NCBI RefSeq assembly: GCF_024347335.1
Contig: NZ_AP025464.1
Location: forward strand, 434,001 to 498,000
Length of the DNA stretch: 64,000 bases
Reading direction: 5' to 3'
Source of the DNA: Vibrio celticus
Lineage (GTDB): Bacteria; Pseudomonadota; Gammaproteobacteria; Enterobacterales; Vibrionaceae
A model generated the notes under the pieces. It was given only the letters and a program-made list of their open reading frames with translations, ran no database searches and was not told where the DNA came from. Below, one piece after another: positions 63,637-64,000 of this stretch (within the stretch, counting starts at the first letter, position 1; each line of letters begins with the position of its first letter). A program made the position numbers and the translations under genes.

Positions 63637-64000
63637 ATGAGTATTTGGAAAAAGCCCGTTGACCTAGATACCTTCAACGCGACCTCAAAAAATACCTTAA
63701 TTGAACATCTCAACATTGTTTACACCGAAGTAAATGACAATTCTTTGGTAGCAACCATGCCGGTTTGTCACTTTACGCACCAACCACTGGGTATGCTTCA
63801 TGGCGGAGCATCGGTTGTGCTAGCAGAAACGCTTGGCTCATTGGCTGCAAACTTCTGCGTACCAGAAGGCTATTATTGCGTTGGGCTCGACATCAATGCG
63901 AACCACGTAAGATCAATGCGTGAAGGGCTCGTCATCGGTACTGCTGAGCCTATTCACTTGGGCGTCTCTACTCAAGTATGGCAGATCAATATCACTGATG
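63637..64000 (+). CDS. menI: Hotdog thioesterase, MenI/YdiI-like (truncated by window edge)
   Basis: The first 121 codons are visible from the ATG at 63637, after AAGGAACCCAC. The hotdog-fold motif HGGASVVLAETLGSLAAN holds the catalytic Glu64, at the same place as Glu63 of E. coli YdiI (MenI), and GLDINANHVRSMREG follows. The MenI enzyme hydrolyses 1,4-dihydroxy-2-naphthoyl-CoA in menaquinone synthesis, but members of the family also act on other acyl-CoAs. The C-terminus is outside the window. Confidence 0.85.
   Translation, partial: MSIWKKPVDLDTFNATSKNTLIEHLNIVYTEVNDNSLVATMPVCHFTHQPLGMLHGGASVVLAETLGSLAANFCVPEGYYCVGLDINANHVRSMREGLVIGTAEPIHLGVSTQVWQINITD

Noticed and set aside
1..64000. CRISPR arrays, tRNA, rRNA, insertion sequences and prophage
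   Set aside because: No spaced direct repeats, no tRNA-like cloverleaf or rRNA sequence, and no transposase, integrase or phage structural protein was recognised.

Overview
The window looks like chromosomal DNA of a marine gammaproteobacterium of the family Vibrionaceae, most likely genus Vibrio. The reasons are the protein sequences (Gsk, CreA, AcpH, VolA/FadL pair, AspT/AspD, a vexIJK-like RND operon), the low-to-mid GC content, short intergenic spaces, and c-di-GMP and chemotaxis genes scattered among metabolic genes. Species and replicon cannot be fixed from the sequence. No rRNA, tRNA, CRISPR array, insertion sequence or prophage was seen, and the gene content reads as ordinary core and accessory chromosome.

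Layout. 1-5.8 kb (minus strand): a truncated membrane-bound PAS-GGDEF sensor, formate-THF ligase fhs with a PurR-like operator, inosine/guanosine kinase gsk and creA. 5.9-13.2 kb: a tiny lipoprotein, an unknown protein, a periplasmic-sensor HD-GYP phosphodiesterase, a HAD phosphatase, a zinc-ribbon protein, a chemotaxis receptor whose ribosome site lies in a hairpin, the tyrosine permease tyrP with a perfect TyrR box, and a 42-residue protein. 13.4-21.6 kb: acpH, a DEAD-box helicase, and a TetR regulator divergent from a three-gene RND efflux operon with two adaptor lipoproteins. 21.7-29.2 kb: an EAL protein, an unknown protein, DUF2164, cytochrome b561-yceI, a formate/nitrite channel fused to CBS domains, a LysR regulator and a DUF1097 membrane protein.

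29.2-38.6 kb: a YbjD/OLD-type ATPase-TOPRIM protein with an Asn/Gly-rich insert, a 5'-nucleotidase without signal peptide, a 31-residue membrane peptide, a yybP-ykoY (manganese) riboswitch ahead of a TerC/Alx protein, a small DUF1127-like protein, a second DEAD-box helicase and a TamA-like barrel. 38.9-47.2 kb (minus strand): a YmdC-like phospholipase D, a carboxylesterase-fold lipoprotein that has lost its catalytic Ser and His, an unknown outer-membrane protein, and an aaeXAB-like efflux operon. 47.7-52.2 kb: aspartate:alanine exchanger aspT, aspartate 4-decarboxylase aspD and pyridoxal kinase pdxY, a plausible decarboxylation module with its own cofactor supply. 52.4-64 kb: a patatin lipoprotein with a small exported partner, a LysR regulator, a poly-C tract and terminator-like leader before an outer-membrane barrel, phnA, the fadL-volA fatty-acid scavenging operon, an M50 protease, an M48 protease lipoprotein and the start of a MenI-type thioesterase.

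The strongest items for a second look are the pseudo-esterase lipoprotein (40436-42553) next to an unknown outer-membrane protein, the FNT-CBS fusion whose junction still looks like an intergenic region, the hairpin over the receptor start at 11246-11270, the poly-C and terminator leader at 55132-55306, and the Asn/Gly insert in the YbjD homologue.
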